A DNA stretch of 64,000 bases from Kribbella pratensis (lineage in GTDB: Bacteria; Actinomycetota; Actinomycetes; Propionibacteriales; Kribbellaceae): contig NZ_SODP01000001.1 in the NCBI RefSeq assembly GCF_004365355.1, forward strand, positions 310,001 through 374,000. Reading direction: 5' to 3'. The translations under genes were made by a program, and so were the position numbers. The notes below the pieces were generated by a model. The model saw only the letters and a program-made list of their open reading frames with translations. It ran no database searches and had not been told where the DNA came from. Positions 49,825-59,572 of the stretch are shown one piece after another (position 1 is the first letter of the stretch; every line of letters begins with the position of its first letter).

Positions 49825-49884
49825 ACACAACATCTGGTGGGCTTGAACAGGTAATAACCTGTGCGAGGCCACCAGATGGTGTGT
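49825..49884. repeat. Composite inverted repeat between holA and rpsT
   Basis: ACACAACATCTGGTGG (49825-49840) pairs with 49869-49884 with a single mismatch over 16 bp. Inside it, ACAGGT-AATA-ACCTGT (49847-49862) forms a second hairpin. It lies 85 bp after holA on the convergent side. It may be the holA terminator, a small structured RNA or a short repeat element. Confidence 0.65.
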
Positions 49885-49900
49885 CCGGCCCCGGGCACGC

Positions 49901-49940
49901 AAAAACGATCGGCCGGTCGTTGGGGACGGGCCGATCGTTT
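49901..49940 (-). terminator. Intrinsic terminator of rpsT
   Basis: On the minus strand a 12-bp perfect stem (49929-49940 with 49903-49914) is followed by five U (49901-49905). It begins 33 bp after the rpsT stop. A further 8-bp hairpin (49944-49951 with 49959-49966) lies between the stop and the terminator. Confidence 0.85.
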
Positions 49941-49972
49941 GGGGGCCGCGCGTCAGGGGCGCGGCCGGGGCC

Positions 49973-50233
49973 TCAGAGGGAGGCGGCCTTCTTGAAGAGG
50001 GCCGACTTGCGGTTGGCGGCCTGGTTGGCGTGGATGACGCCCTTGCTGACGGCCTTGTCGAGCAGGCGGCCGGCCTTGCGGGCGGTCTCCTGGGCCTTGT
50101 CGGCCTCGCCGGCCTCGACGGCCTCGTGGAAGCGGCGCACAGCCGTCTTGAGGGTCGACTTCACCGACTTGTTGCGAAGTCGCGCAGCCTCGTTCTGGCG
50201 GTTGCGCTTGATCTGGGACTTGATGTTCGCCAC
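49973..50233 (-). CDS. rpsT: 30S ribosomal protein S20
   Basis: The 86-residue basic protein matches S20 from end to end: [39 protein letters not shown] and [19 protein letters not shown]. It binds 16S rRNA early in assembly of the small subunit. It is a single gene with its own terminator, convergent with holA. The 120-bp gap upstream (50234-50353) probably holds its promoter; GTATTGACC on the minus strand near 50255 is a candidate -35 region. Confidence 0.97.
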   Translation of the reverse strand: MANIKSQIKRNRQNEAARLRNKSVKSTLKTAVRRFHEAVEAGEADKAQETARKAGRLLDKAVSKGVIHANQAANRKSALFKKAASL

Positions 50234-50353
50234 GAAGAAGAGCCTCGATCAGGTGTGTGCGGTCAATACGGAAGGTGTCGCGGCGCACGGCTATACACCG
50301 CCCGTGGGCGCGCGAAGAGCCAGATTACCAACAAGCCGACCCCAGCTCCAAAC

Positions 50354-50830
50354 TCACTCCGGCGTGAGCGCCGACTCGGCGGCAGATTTCAGCCGCACCA
50401 GAGTGGTGTGGATCCCGTTCGCGTTGCGCGGAGTGCGGTTGCCGAAGACGGGACGGAAGACCGCTCGCAGGACCCTGGGGCGGCGGTCGGTCCAGGACTC
50501 GGTGACCTCGCAGCCGCTCGCGGTCGGGGTGAACGAGTAGTTCCAGAGCGAGATCGGGATCGGGCCGAAGTGGATGGAGAAGGTGAACCGGCGGCCCGGC
50601 TCGGCGGCCTCCACGCGCCCGAAGGTGAACCAGCGCACCACGCCGGCCCGGTTGTGGCCGATGAACCGCCGGCCGGCGACCGAACCAGACGAAGCCGATC
50701 GCGACGACGTTGTCCAGGTGACCCGGGTGCATTCGGGGCTCCACTCGCGCATCCGCGGTAGATCGCTCACCAATGAATACAGCGTCGCGGGCGAGGCAGC
50801 CACCGAGATCGACTCGGTCAGATCGGGCAT
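50354..50830 (-). CDS. SRPBCC/START-like (polyketide cyclase-type) protein
   Basis: The 158-residue protein is one START-like domain: ESISVAASPATLYSLVSDLP, RMREWSPECTRVTW, RFIGHNRAGVVRWFTFGRVE and a C-terminal helix (LVRLKSAAESALTPE). Such proteins bind hydrophobic ligands; the ligand is unknown. The ATG at 50828-50830 (MPDLTES) is chosen as the domain begins there; the frame further upstream crosses the divergent subtilase promoter. It is a single gene. Confidence 0.82.
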   Translation of the reverse strand: MPDLTESISVAASPATLYSLVSDLPRMREWSPECTRVTWTTSSRSASSGSVAGRRFIGHNRAGVVRWFTFGRVEAAEPGRRFTFSIHFGPIPISLWNYSFTPTASGCEVTESWTDRRPRVLRAVFRPVFGNRTPRNANGIHTTLVRLKSAAESALTPE

Positions 50831-50957
50831 CGGGTTTTCCCTTGCTGTTGGCATCGGCCTGCTGAAGCGAGGGTGACACTGTCGGCGGCTGACGGCATAC
50901 TCAGGGCCCCGCGAGCCAACGCTCCGCCATCGCGCCGTCCAGCCCTGGAGGATCTCC

Positions 50958-53954
50958 GTGACCCGCAAACGCCAGGCGATCATCGTCGCCTCAGCGCTGA
51001 TCGCCGCAACCGCCGGCGTACCGCTGCTGGTGAACGCGGCCAACGCCAGCCAACCGGCGACCCGAACCGCTGACCCGGACGTCAAGCGCTCCGAGACCGG
51101 TTCGTACATCGTCCAGCTCGACGACTCGCCAGTCGCCGAGTACGACGGCGGCATCGCCGGCCTCGCCGCCACCAAGGTCGCGCCCGGCGGCAAGCTGCTG
51201 AAGACCGCCGCTCCGGTGATCGACTACGTCAAGCACCTGGCCGGTGAGCGCGACCAGCTCCTGAAGACGACCAACGTCAAGAAGCTCTACGACTACAACT
51301 ACACGTACGCCGGTTTCTCCGCCGAGATGTCGTACGACGACGCGGTCAAGCTGGCGAAGTCGTCCGGGGTGAAGAGCGTCGAGCCGAGCGAGCTCGAGCA
51401 CGTCGACACCGTCGACACCCCGCGCTTCCTCGGCCTGTCCGGCAAGGGCGGCGCGTGGCAGCAGGCCGGCGGCGTCGACAAGGCGGGCGACGGCGTGATC
51501 ATCGGCATGATCGACTCCGGGTACACCCCGGAACGCCCGAGCTTCGCGCCGATGAAGACCACCAAGCAGTCCGACGCGATCATCGCGAAGAAGTGGAAGG
51601 GCACCTGCCAGGCCGGCGAGGAAGCGCCCGTCACGTGCAACAACAAGGTGATCGGCGCCCGGTACTTCGACAAGGGCATCGGCACCCGCCCGATCCCGGA
51701 GGAGTACAAGTCGCCACGTGACTACGGCGGCCACGGCACGCACACCGCGAGCACTGCAGCCGGCAACTACGGCGTCGAGATGAGCGTCATGGGCCGCGAC
51801 TACGGCAAGGGCTCCGGCATGGCGCCGCACGCTCGCCTCGCGATCTACAAGGCTCTGTGGGCGGTCGACGCGACCGGCGGCGGCAGCGGTACGGACGCCG
51901 ACATCGTGGCCGCGATCGATGCCGCGGTCGCGGACGGCGTGGATGTCATCAACTACTCCATCTCGGGCAGCGGATCGTCATACGTGAACGCCACCGGGCT
52001 CGCCTTCCTCAGGGCGGCCAAGGCAGGCGTGTTCGTCGCGACGAGCGCCGGCAACACCGGCCCGGGCGAGGCGACGGTCGGCAAGACGTATCCGTGGGTG
52101 ACATCGGTTGCCAACGGCACCCATGACCGCGACATCCAGACCACGGTCACGCTCGGGAACGGGAAGTCGTACACGGGTGCGGGCATCGGCGCCGGCGTGC
52201 CACAAACGTCGGTGATCCTGGCCAAGGATGCAGGCCTCGCAGGCGCCGACCCGGCCAACCTCACGCTCTGCCAGGCCGGCACGCTCGACCCGGCGAAGGT
52301 CAAGGGCAAAATCGTGGTGTGTGACCGCGGCGTGAACGCCCGCGTCGACAAGAGCCTGCAGGTGAAGAACGCCGGCGGCGTCGGCATGATCCTGCTCAAC
52401 CTCACCCCGAGCACGCTCGACTCCGATCTCCATTCGGTCCCGACCGTCCACCTCGACGACAAGGCCGCCCCGGAGGTCAAGGCGTACGTCGGTGGCACGA
52501 CCGACCCGACCGCGACGATCAGCGCGGGTACGCCGGTCCGCGTGACCGCGCCGATGGTGGCCGCCTCCTCCAGCCGCGGCCCGTCCCCGGCCGGCAATGG
52601 CGACCTGCTCAAGCCGGACGTCATGGCGCCGGGCACGAACGTCCTCGCCGCGACGACCGCGTTCAGCGCCGCCGGCGGCGAGTACGCGTTCATGAGCGGT
52701 ACGTCGATGTCGACGCCGCACGTCGCGGGCATTGCCGCCATACTGAAGGCCAAGCACCCGACCTGGTCCCCGATGGCGATCAAGTCCGCGATGATGACGA
52801 CCGCGACCGACAAGGACACCGCAGGCAATCCGATCAAGAACGACTCCGGCTCGCAGGCCAACCCGTTCGGGTACGGCGCCGGCCTCGTGCAGCCGAAGCT
52901 GGGCATGGACCCCGGCCTGGTCTACGACTCGACGTACACCGACTGGACGAAGTTCGTCTGCGGATCCGGTCAGGTCCCGGCCACGCACGAGCTGTGCGCG
53001 AACGGCAAGATCGACCTGAGCGACCTCAACTACCCGACGGTCGCGATCGGCGACCTGGCCGGTAGGCAGACCGTCACCCGGACCGTGACGAATGTCGGCA
53101 AGCTGCCCGAGATCTACTTCCCGAAGGTCGAGGGCGTGACGGGTCTCAAGGTGACCGTGTCGCCGCGGATCCTGGTCACGCTGCCCGGCCGCAGTACGAC
53201 GTACAAGGTGACGTTCGAGAACAGCGGGGCCCCGCTCGAGCAGTACTCGTTCGGCCGCCTGGTCTGGAAGTCGACGAAGCACTCCGTGGCCAGCACGCTC
53301 GCGATCAAGCCGCTCACGGTGAAGGCGCCGACCCAGGTCAACGGCACCGGGACGAGTGGCTCCGTGCAGGTCCCGGTCACGGCCGGGTACGCCGGGACGC
53401 TCAACACGACGGCCGTCGGTCTGGACGCGGCCGCGGTCGGCGAGGCAGCACTGAAGAGCCCGGGCGGCGTGGCGTTCCCGACGACCGCCCCGAAGGCCAA
53501 CGATCACGTCGCGAAGTTCACGGTCAACGTCCCGGCCGGTACGACGCACGCCAGGTTCTCCACGTTCGACGCGGACTACCCGGCGGGCACCGACCTGGAT
53601 GTGTTCGTCTACCGAGCCGGGACGACCACTCTGCTCGGTAGCAGCACAGGTGGTTCGGCCGAGGAGGAGATCAACCTCCTACGGCCGGCAGGCGGTCAGG
53701 TGGACGTGTACGTCGACTTGTACGCCGGAGCGAACGAGCAGACCGTCAAGCTCAACCACTGGGAGCTGCAGAAAGCTGCGGGCAACCTGACAGCCACACC
53801 GGCCAGCCAAAGCGTCCAAGTAGCCGGCCAAGCTGAAGTGACGGCCAGCTGGACCGGCCTGACCGCCGGCACCCGGTACCTGGGCCAGTTCCGCTTCTCC
53901 GACGGCGCAGACGGCTCCGGCTCCGGCTCCACCATCGTCCGAGTCGACGGCTGA
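50958..53954 (+). CDS. Secreted subtilisin-like serine protease (S8) with PA insert
   Basis: The 998-residue precursor has a signal peptide (VTRKRQAIIVASALIAATAG...ANAS) and an I9 propeptide (SYIVQLDDSPVAEYDGG, about 45-150). The S8 catalytic domain has D186 (IGMIDSGYTPERPSF), H259 (GGHGTHTASTAAGN), oxyanion N366 (TSAGNTGPG) and S583 (SGTSMSTPHVAG). A PA domain is inserted between N and S (KIVVCDRGVNARVDKS). A subtilase-type Fn3 domain (SPRILVTLPGRSTTYKVTF) and a C-terminal beta-domain follow. It degrades proteins outside the cell. The GTG start follows GGAGGA. A 16-bp terminator hairpin ends the transcript. Confidence 0.95.
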   Translation: MTRKRQAIIVASALIAATAGVPLLVNAANASQPATRTADPDVKRSETGSYIVQLDDSPVAEYDGGIAGLAATKVAPGGKLLKTAAPVIDYVKHLAGERDQLLKTTNVKKLYDYNYTYAGFSAEMSYDDAVKLAKSSGVKSVEPSELEHVDTVDTPRFLGLSGKGGAWQQAGGVDKAGDGVIIGMIDSGYTPERPSFAPMKTTKQSDAIIAKKWKGTCQAGEEAPVTCNNKVIGARYFDKGIGTRPIPEEYKSPRDYGGHGTHTASTAAGNYGVEMSVMGRDYGKGSGMAPHARLAIYKALWAVDATGGGSGTDADIVAAIDAAVADGVDVINYSISGSGSSYVNATGLAFLRAAKAGVFVATSAGNTGPGEATVGKTYPWVTSVANGTHDRDIQTTVTLGNGKSYTGAGIGAGVPQTSVILAKDAGLAGADPANLTLCQAGTLDPAKVKGKIVVCDRGVNARVDKSLQVKNAGGVGMILLNLTPSTLDSDLHSVPTVHLDDKAAPEVKAYVGGTTDPTATISAGTPVRVTAPMVAASSSRGPSPAGNGDLLKPDVMAPGTNVLAATTAFSAAGGEYAFMSGTSMSTPHVAGIAAILKAKHPTWSPMAIKSAMMTTATDKDTAGNPIKNDSGSQANPFGYGAGLVQPKLGMDPGLVYDSTYTDWTKFVCGSGQVPATHELCANGKIDLSDLNYPTVAIGDLAGRQTVTRTVTNVGKLPEIYFPKVEGVTGLKVTVSPRILVTLPGRSTTYKVTFENSGAPLEQYSFGRLVWKSTKHSVASTLAIKPLTVKAPTQVNGTGTSGSVQVPVTAGYAGTLNTTAVGLDAAAVGEAALKSPGGVAFPTTAPKANDHVAKFTVNVPAGTTHARFSTFDADYPAGTDLDVFVYRAGTTTLLGSSTGGSAEEEINLLRPAGGQVDVYVDLYAGANEQTVKLNHWELQKAAGNLTATPASQSVQVAGQAEVTASWTGLTAGTRYLGQFRFSDGADGSGSGSTIVRVDG

Positions 53955-53962
53955 ACACAGAA

Positions 53963-53999
53963 CATCGGCTCAGCACGCAATGAGCGTGCTGAGCCGATG
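53963..53999. terminator. Bidirectional hairpin terminator after the subtilase gene
   Basis: A perfect 16-bp stem (CATCGGCTCAGCACGC at 53963-53978 and its complement at 53984-53999) with a 5-nt loop fills the gap between two convergent genes. It is the strongest simple hairpin in the window. Confidence 0.9.
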
Positions 54000-54007
54000 G
54001 GCGTGGA

Positions 54008-55183
54008 TCAGGGCTGTACCTGCTGGATGATCTCGTCGGGCTTGGCGACCGCGACCTGCTTGCATTCGCCGGTCGCGACGGCGCACCGGAACAGCTTCTG
54101 CGCGGGACCGGATTCGTCGACCACGATGATGTTGTCCGGGTCCTCGAAGATCGCGTCCTCGAACCACTTCGCCGTGGCCGGAAGCTTCATCTTCGTGACC
54201 TTCCCCGTCGCGATGTCGACGGCGACCCCGATGTTGCTGATGGTCATCGTCGCCCCGTCCGGTGACACCGACACGTACGCCGCGGCCACTGGGGCCTTGA
54301 AGCAGTATTCACGCTTCGCCTCGAGCCCCTGGGCTCCCAGCGTGGCAGCTGTGACGCAGGACCGGTCGCCCTTGAAGGTGATGTGCGTGACGGTGTTGTT
54401 ACTGCGCGTCACGTGAAGGGTGCCGGCACTGAACGTCCCGACCGTCCGGACGTCCTTCGATCCGGGCTGCCAGAGCTTCACGGCCACCGGGTCCGGAGAG
54501 TGCTCGTCCAGCCAGATGCCGTCCTTGTTCCAGCCGAGGAGTTCGAGGTTCGGGGTCTTGACGGTGAGGCTCGACACCTCCTTACCGGTCCTGATGTCGA
54601 CGACGACCACTCGATTCTCGGCCCGGCCGAACTTCGAGAGCGCGACGGCGAACTGTTGCCCGTCGGGTGAGACCCTCGGGCCGAAGGCTCCGAGCGGCCC
54701 GATCGGCCGGACCTTGCCGCTCGTCGAGACGACGGCGACCTGTGCCTTGTCCGGATCGGGGTAGCCGGTGTTGACGAGCCAGCCGCCCTCGGTCCGCGCG
54801 ACGACATTGCCCTTCACGCCCGGGTTCTTGACGGACTTTCCGCCGTCGTGGACTGCCGCCCACCAGGTGTCGAGCGGGTTGTCCGGGTTGTTCTGGACGA
54901 GAGTCGTGTACGGGATCTTGGGTGCTCCGGCCGAAACCGGTCCCCTGGCCGGCAGGCCGCTCACGGACGGCTGCTCGTCGTGCTTGACCAAGCCGTGCAG
55001 GAAGGGCACGGCCAGGGTCAGCACCGCCGCGATACCGGCAGCGGCGATCGCCATCGGCACCCATCGGCGGCGGGTGGACGTGCCGGTGCTATCCAGTTCC
55101 AGGCCGGGGCCGTGGGCGGAGTCAGGCACGGTGTCTGCCTTGGCGTGTAGGTAGTCGCGGAGGCGGGTCTCGGTGTCGTTCAT
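54008..55183 (-). CDS. Single-pass membrane protein with extracytoplasmic propeller, partner of the SigE-type sigma factor
   Basis: The 391-residue protein has a cytoplasmic N-terminus (MNDTETRLRDYLHAKADTVP), one membrane segment at about 41-63 (MAIAAAGIAAVLTLAVPFLH) and an outer part with TolB/WD-like repeats (RVSPDGQQFAVALSKFG, DIRTGKEVSSL, YVSVSPDGATMTISN). The ATGA overlap with the sigma gene and the N-terminal segment suggest an anti-sigma-like or signal-sensing partner. The classical zinc anti-sigma motif is absent. The ATG at 55181-55183 is set by the overlap. Confidence 0.75.
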   Translation of the reverse strand: MNDTETRLRDYLHAKADTVPDSAHGPGLELDSTGTSTRRRWVPMAIAAAGIAAVLTLAVPFLHGLVKHDEQPSVSGLPARGPVSAGAPKIPYTTLVQNNPDNPLDTWWAAVHDGGKSVKNPGVKGNVVARTEGGWLVNTGYPDPDKAQVAVVSTSGKVRPIGPLGAFGPRVSPDGQQFAVALSKFGRAENRVVVVDIRTGKEVSSLTVKTPNLELLGWNKDGIWLDEHSPDPVAVKLWQPGSKDVRTVGTFSAGTLHVTRSNNTVTHITFKGDRSCVTAATLGAQGLEAKREYCFKAPVAAAYVSVSPDGATMTISNIGVAVDIATGKVTKMKLPATAKWFEDAIFEDPDNIIVVDESGPAQKLFRCAVATGECKQVAVAKPDEIIQQVQP

Positions 55184-55758
55184 CGGAGTTCCTCGAGTTT
55201 CCTGGTGAGAGCCGTCAGGCCGCGCGACGCGGTCGCCCTGGCGGTGGATGCGCTGATGCCGAGGATCTCGGCGATCTCGTCGAAGGGCAGGTCCAGGTAG
55301 TAGCGCAGGACGAGCACCTCGCGGGACCGGGTGGCCAGCGACTGGAGCGCCTGCCGTACCTGGAGCCGCTCCTCCCCGAGCACGGCGGTGCTCTCCGCGG
55401 AGTCCTGTGGCGCCTGGTGCGGTGGGGTGTAGAGGCGGGCCACCCTGCGGCGCCGCAGCGCGGACCGGCCCGCGTTGAGCACGGTCGAACGCAGGTATTC
55501 GAGCGCCTTGTCGGAGTCCTTCAGCGGCCATCGCCGATAGAGCTGGGCGAACGCCTCCTGGACTATGTCTTCGGCTGTCTGTCGGTCATCGATCACCAGG
55601 ACGGCCAGGCGCACGAGACCGCGCCACTCCCGGCCGTAGAGCGCTGTCACGGCGTCACGTGCCTCGTCGCCGGCCGCCACCTGGTGAGGATGCTGCTCGA
55701 TACTCACCACTAGATTCGTCACACCCTGAGAGACGTCCGGCCGCCGGGAACGCTGCAT
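55180..55758 (-). CDS. SigE-family ECF sigma factor
   Basis: The 192-residue protein has sigma region 2 (ALYGREWRGLVRLAVLVIDD, DIVQEAFAQLYRRW) and region 4 (LQSLATRSREVLVLRYYLDL, FDEIAEILGISASTARATAS) of the short SigE group of ECF factors. I chose the ATG at 55756-55758, which shares one base with the stop of the upstream kinase-fold gene (TGATG). A GTG at 55863 is in frame but lies deep inside that gene. It is coupled downstream to the membrane propeller protein. Its own promoter would lie before the kinase-fold gene. Confidence 0.87.
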   Translation of the reverse strand: MQRSRRPDVSQGVTNLVVSIEQHPHQVAAGDEARDAVTALYGREWRGLVRLAVLVIDDRQTAEDIVQEAFAQLYRRWPLKDSDKALEYLRSTVLNAGRSALRRRRVARLYTPPHQAPQDSAESTAVLGEERLQVRQALQSLATRSREVLVLRYYLDLPFDEIAEILGISASTARATASRGLTALTRKLEELR

Positions 55759-56654
55759 CAGAGCCGATGGCGTACCCAGTCGAGGTGGACGATGGCGCTC
55801 TCCCGCTGCCATGTCCTCATAGTGGGGATCCCAGGGGGCGCCGGCTGCGCCGAACCCCACCACAGCCCGCCTCCGACGGCCGCGATGAACCCTGTGATCG
55901 CCTCGTCGTCAGGCAGATCCGGCAGTACGACGGACCCTCGCATCTCGGCGTGCAGGATGACTGTGTCGGTCCAGCGGGGAGCCAGCCCCGGATGCGCCCA
56001 GTCGATGAACACCACCCGGTCGTCGGTCAGGATGATGTTGTCCGCCCGCAGGTCGTAATGCGCCAGGGCCTTACCCTCGGCCAGCGCGCGGAGCCCTTTC
56101 CGGGCCAGCTCCGCGAACTCCTCGACCCGGTCTTCCATCCAGGACGGTACGGCGAGACCGTCCTCCAGCACGTTGTCCCACCGGCTCAGGAAGTCGCGGC
56201 TCCGGACAGCGACCACAGGCGCGTCCGGCCACGGCGACGGGTCCAGTACGTCGGTCAGCTCCGCCAGCGCGTCCAGGACCCGGTCCGCGTCAGCCTGCTC
56301 CCACGGGTGCGCGGGCAGTCGCCCGGAGATGTCCTCGAAGAGCATGCCGACCCAGTCGCCGTCGTCGTACACGTCGTACAGCCGCGGAGCCATCGGGAGC
56401 GGGCCGATGGCCTGCATGGCGGTGATCTCCTGGCGGAACAGCTGCGGCGTCTTCGGGTTCAGCGACGTACCGACGGCCTTGACGAAGGCCCGGCGGCCGG
56501 ATGCGGTCACCAGGCGGGCGGCGACGCCGGGAGAGAAGCCGCCCTGCTGGGTGGCGGCCGACACCACCGCCGAACCGAGCGCGCGCTCGACCCAGTCCCG
56601 GACCGGTACGGGCATCTTCTCGTAGGGCAGCCTGACCCCAGCAGCGTGCGCCAT
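55758..56654 (-). CDS. Aminoglycoside phosphotransferase-fold kinase upstream of sigE-like gene
   Basis: The 298-residue protein has the APH/choline kinase catalytic loop LAHYDLRADNIILTDDRVVF and the metal site FIDWAHPG, with Lys in RRAFVKAVG and Glu in FRQEITAMQ for ATP. The substrate is unknown. It is the first of three overlapping genes with a sigma factor and a membrane propeller protein, and is divergent from lepA with 105 bp between. The HYD variant of the usual HGD motif is odd but occurs in this family. Confidence 0.8.
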   Translation of the reverse strand: MAHAAGVRLPYEKMPVPVRDWVERALGSAVVSAATQQGGFSPGVAARLVTASGRRAFVKAVGTSLNPKTPQLFRQEITAMQAIGPLPMAPRLYDVYDDGDWVGMLFEDISGRLPAHPWEQADADRVLDALAELTDVLDPSPWPDAPVVAVRSRDFLSRWDNVLEDGLAVPSWMEDRVEEFAELARKGLRALAEGKALAHYDLRADNIILTDDRVVFIDWAHPGLAPRWTDTVILHAEMRGSVVLPDLPDDEAITGFIAAVGGGLWWGSAQPAPPGIPTMRTWQRESAIVHLDWVRHRL

Positions 56655-56759
56655 ACCTCACCACGCTATCGGGCCCTTGCTAGTGATTTTCGAATCTGCT
56701 GGACCCGCATGGGATGATTGACCGGATATCACCCTAGAGACCAGAACTGGATCCCCTCC

Positions 56760-58649
<1,890 letters not shown>

Positions 58650-59552
58650 GTGCCGGTCGACATCCCGGCTGGCCTGCTTGCAGTTGCTTCGCGGGGGCAG
58701 GAGTGGGCGGATTGGCTGGATCGGCTTCCGCGGCTGCTGCGCGATCTGCTCGGCGAGTGGTCGTTGCAGGTCGACGGTACGGCGGCCTACGGGAACTGCG
58801 CGATCGTCGTACCGGTGCTTGCCGGCGGGCAGCGCGCCGTACTCAAGGTGCAGTTCCCGCACTGGGAGGCCGAGACCGAGCACCTCGCGCTGCGGACCTG
58901 GGCCGGCAACGGCGCCGTACAGCTGCTGCGCGCCGACCCGCGGCGGTTCGCCTTGCTGCTGGAGCGGTTGGAGTCGCGCGACCTGACCACGATCGACGCG
59001 CTGGACGCCTGCGAGATCGTTGGCCAGACCTACAAGCGGCTGCACGTCGCCGCCGGCCCGCAGTACCGGCCGTTGTCGGGGGAGCTGAAGCGCTGGGTGG
59101 AGGGCTTCCGCAGGCTGCCCGCGTCGGCGCCGGTGCCGCATCGGTACGTCGAGCAGGCGATCTCGTTGTCGGAGGACTTCATCGCCGACCCGGCCACCGA
59201 CGGCAGGCTGATCCACACCGACCTGCACTACGAGAACATGCTGGCCGCGGACCGTGAGCCCTGGCTGGTGATCGACCCGAAGCCGCTGTCCGGTGACCCG
59301 CACTTCGAGGTCGCACCGCTGATCTGGAACCGCTGGGACGAAGTAGTTGCCGCCGGCGACCTTCGGTTCGCGGTCCGGCAACGGTTCTACACAGCGATCG
59401 ACGCCGCCGGCCTGGACGAGGATCGCGCCCGCGACTGGGTGATCGTCCGCCAGATGCTCAACGTGCTGGGAACACTCGAGAACACCGACGGCACGCTGCC
59501 CCAGGACTGGCTGACCCGCAACATCGCGATCGTGAAGGCCATACAGAATTAG
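58650..59552 (+). CDS. APH(6)/hydroxyurea-type phosphotransferase
   Basis: The 300-residue protein resembles streptomycin 6-kinases and the hydroxyurea-resistance kinases: AVLKVQFPHWEAETEHLALR, FALLLERLESRDLTTIDALD, LIHTDLHYENMLAADREPWL and VIDPKPLSGDPHFEVAPLIW. These inactivate aminoglycosides by phosphorylation, though many homologues have other roles. The GTG starts directly at the base after the lepA stop, so expression depends on lepA. It might be a self-protection or salvage enzyme. Confidence 0.87.
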   Translation: MPVDIPAGLLAVASRGQEWADWLDRLPRLLRDLLGEWSLQVDGTAAYGNCAIVVPVLAGGQRAVLKVQFPHWEAETEHLALRTWAGNGAVQLLRADPRRFALLLERLESRDLTTIDALDACEIVGQTYKRLHVAAGPQYRPLSGELKRWVEGFRRLPASAPVPHRYVEQAISLSEDFIADPATDGRLIHTDLHYENMLAADREPWLVIDPKPLSGDPHFEVAPLIWNRWDEVVAAGDLRFAVRQRFYTAIDAAGLDEDRARDWVIVRQMLNVLGTLENTDGTLPQDWLTRNIAIVKAIQN

Positions 59553-59572
59553 CCACAGCCAGGACTACGGCA

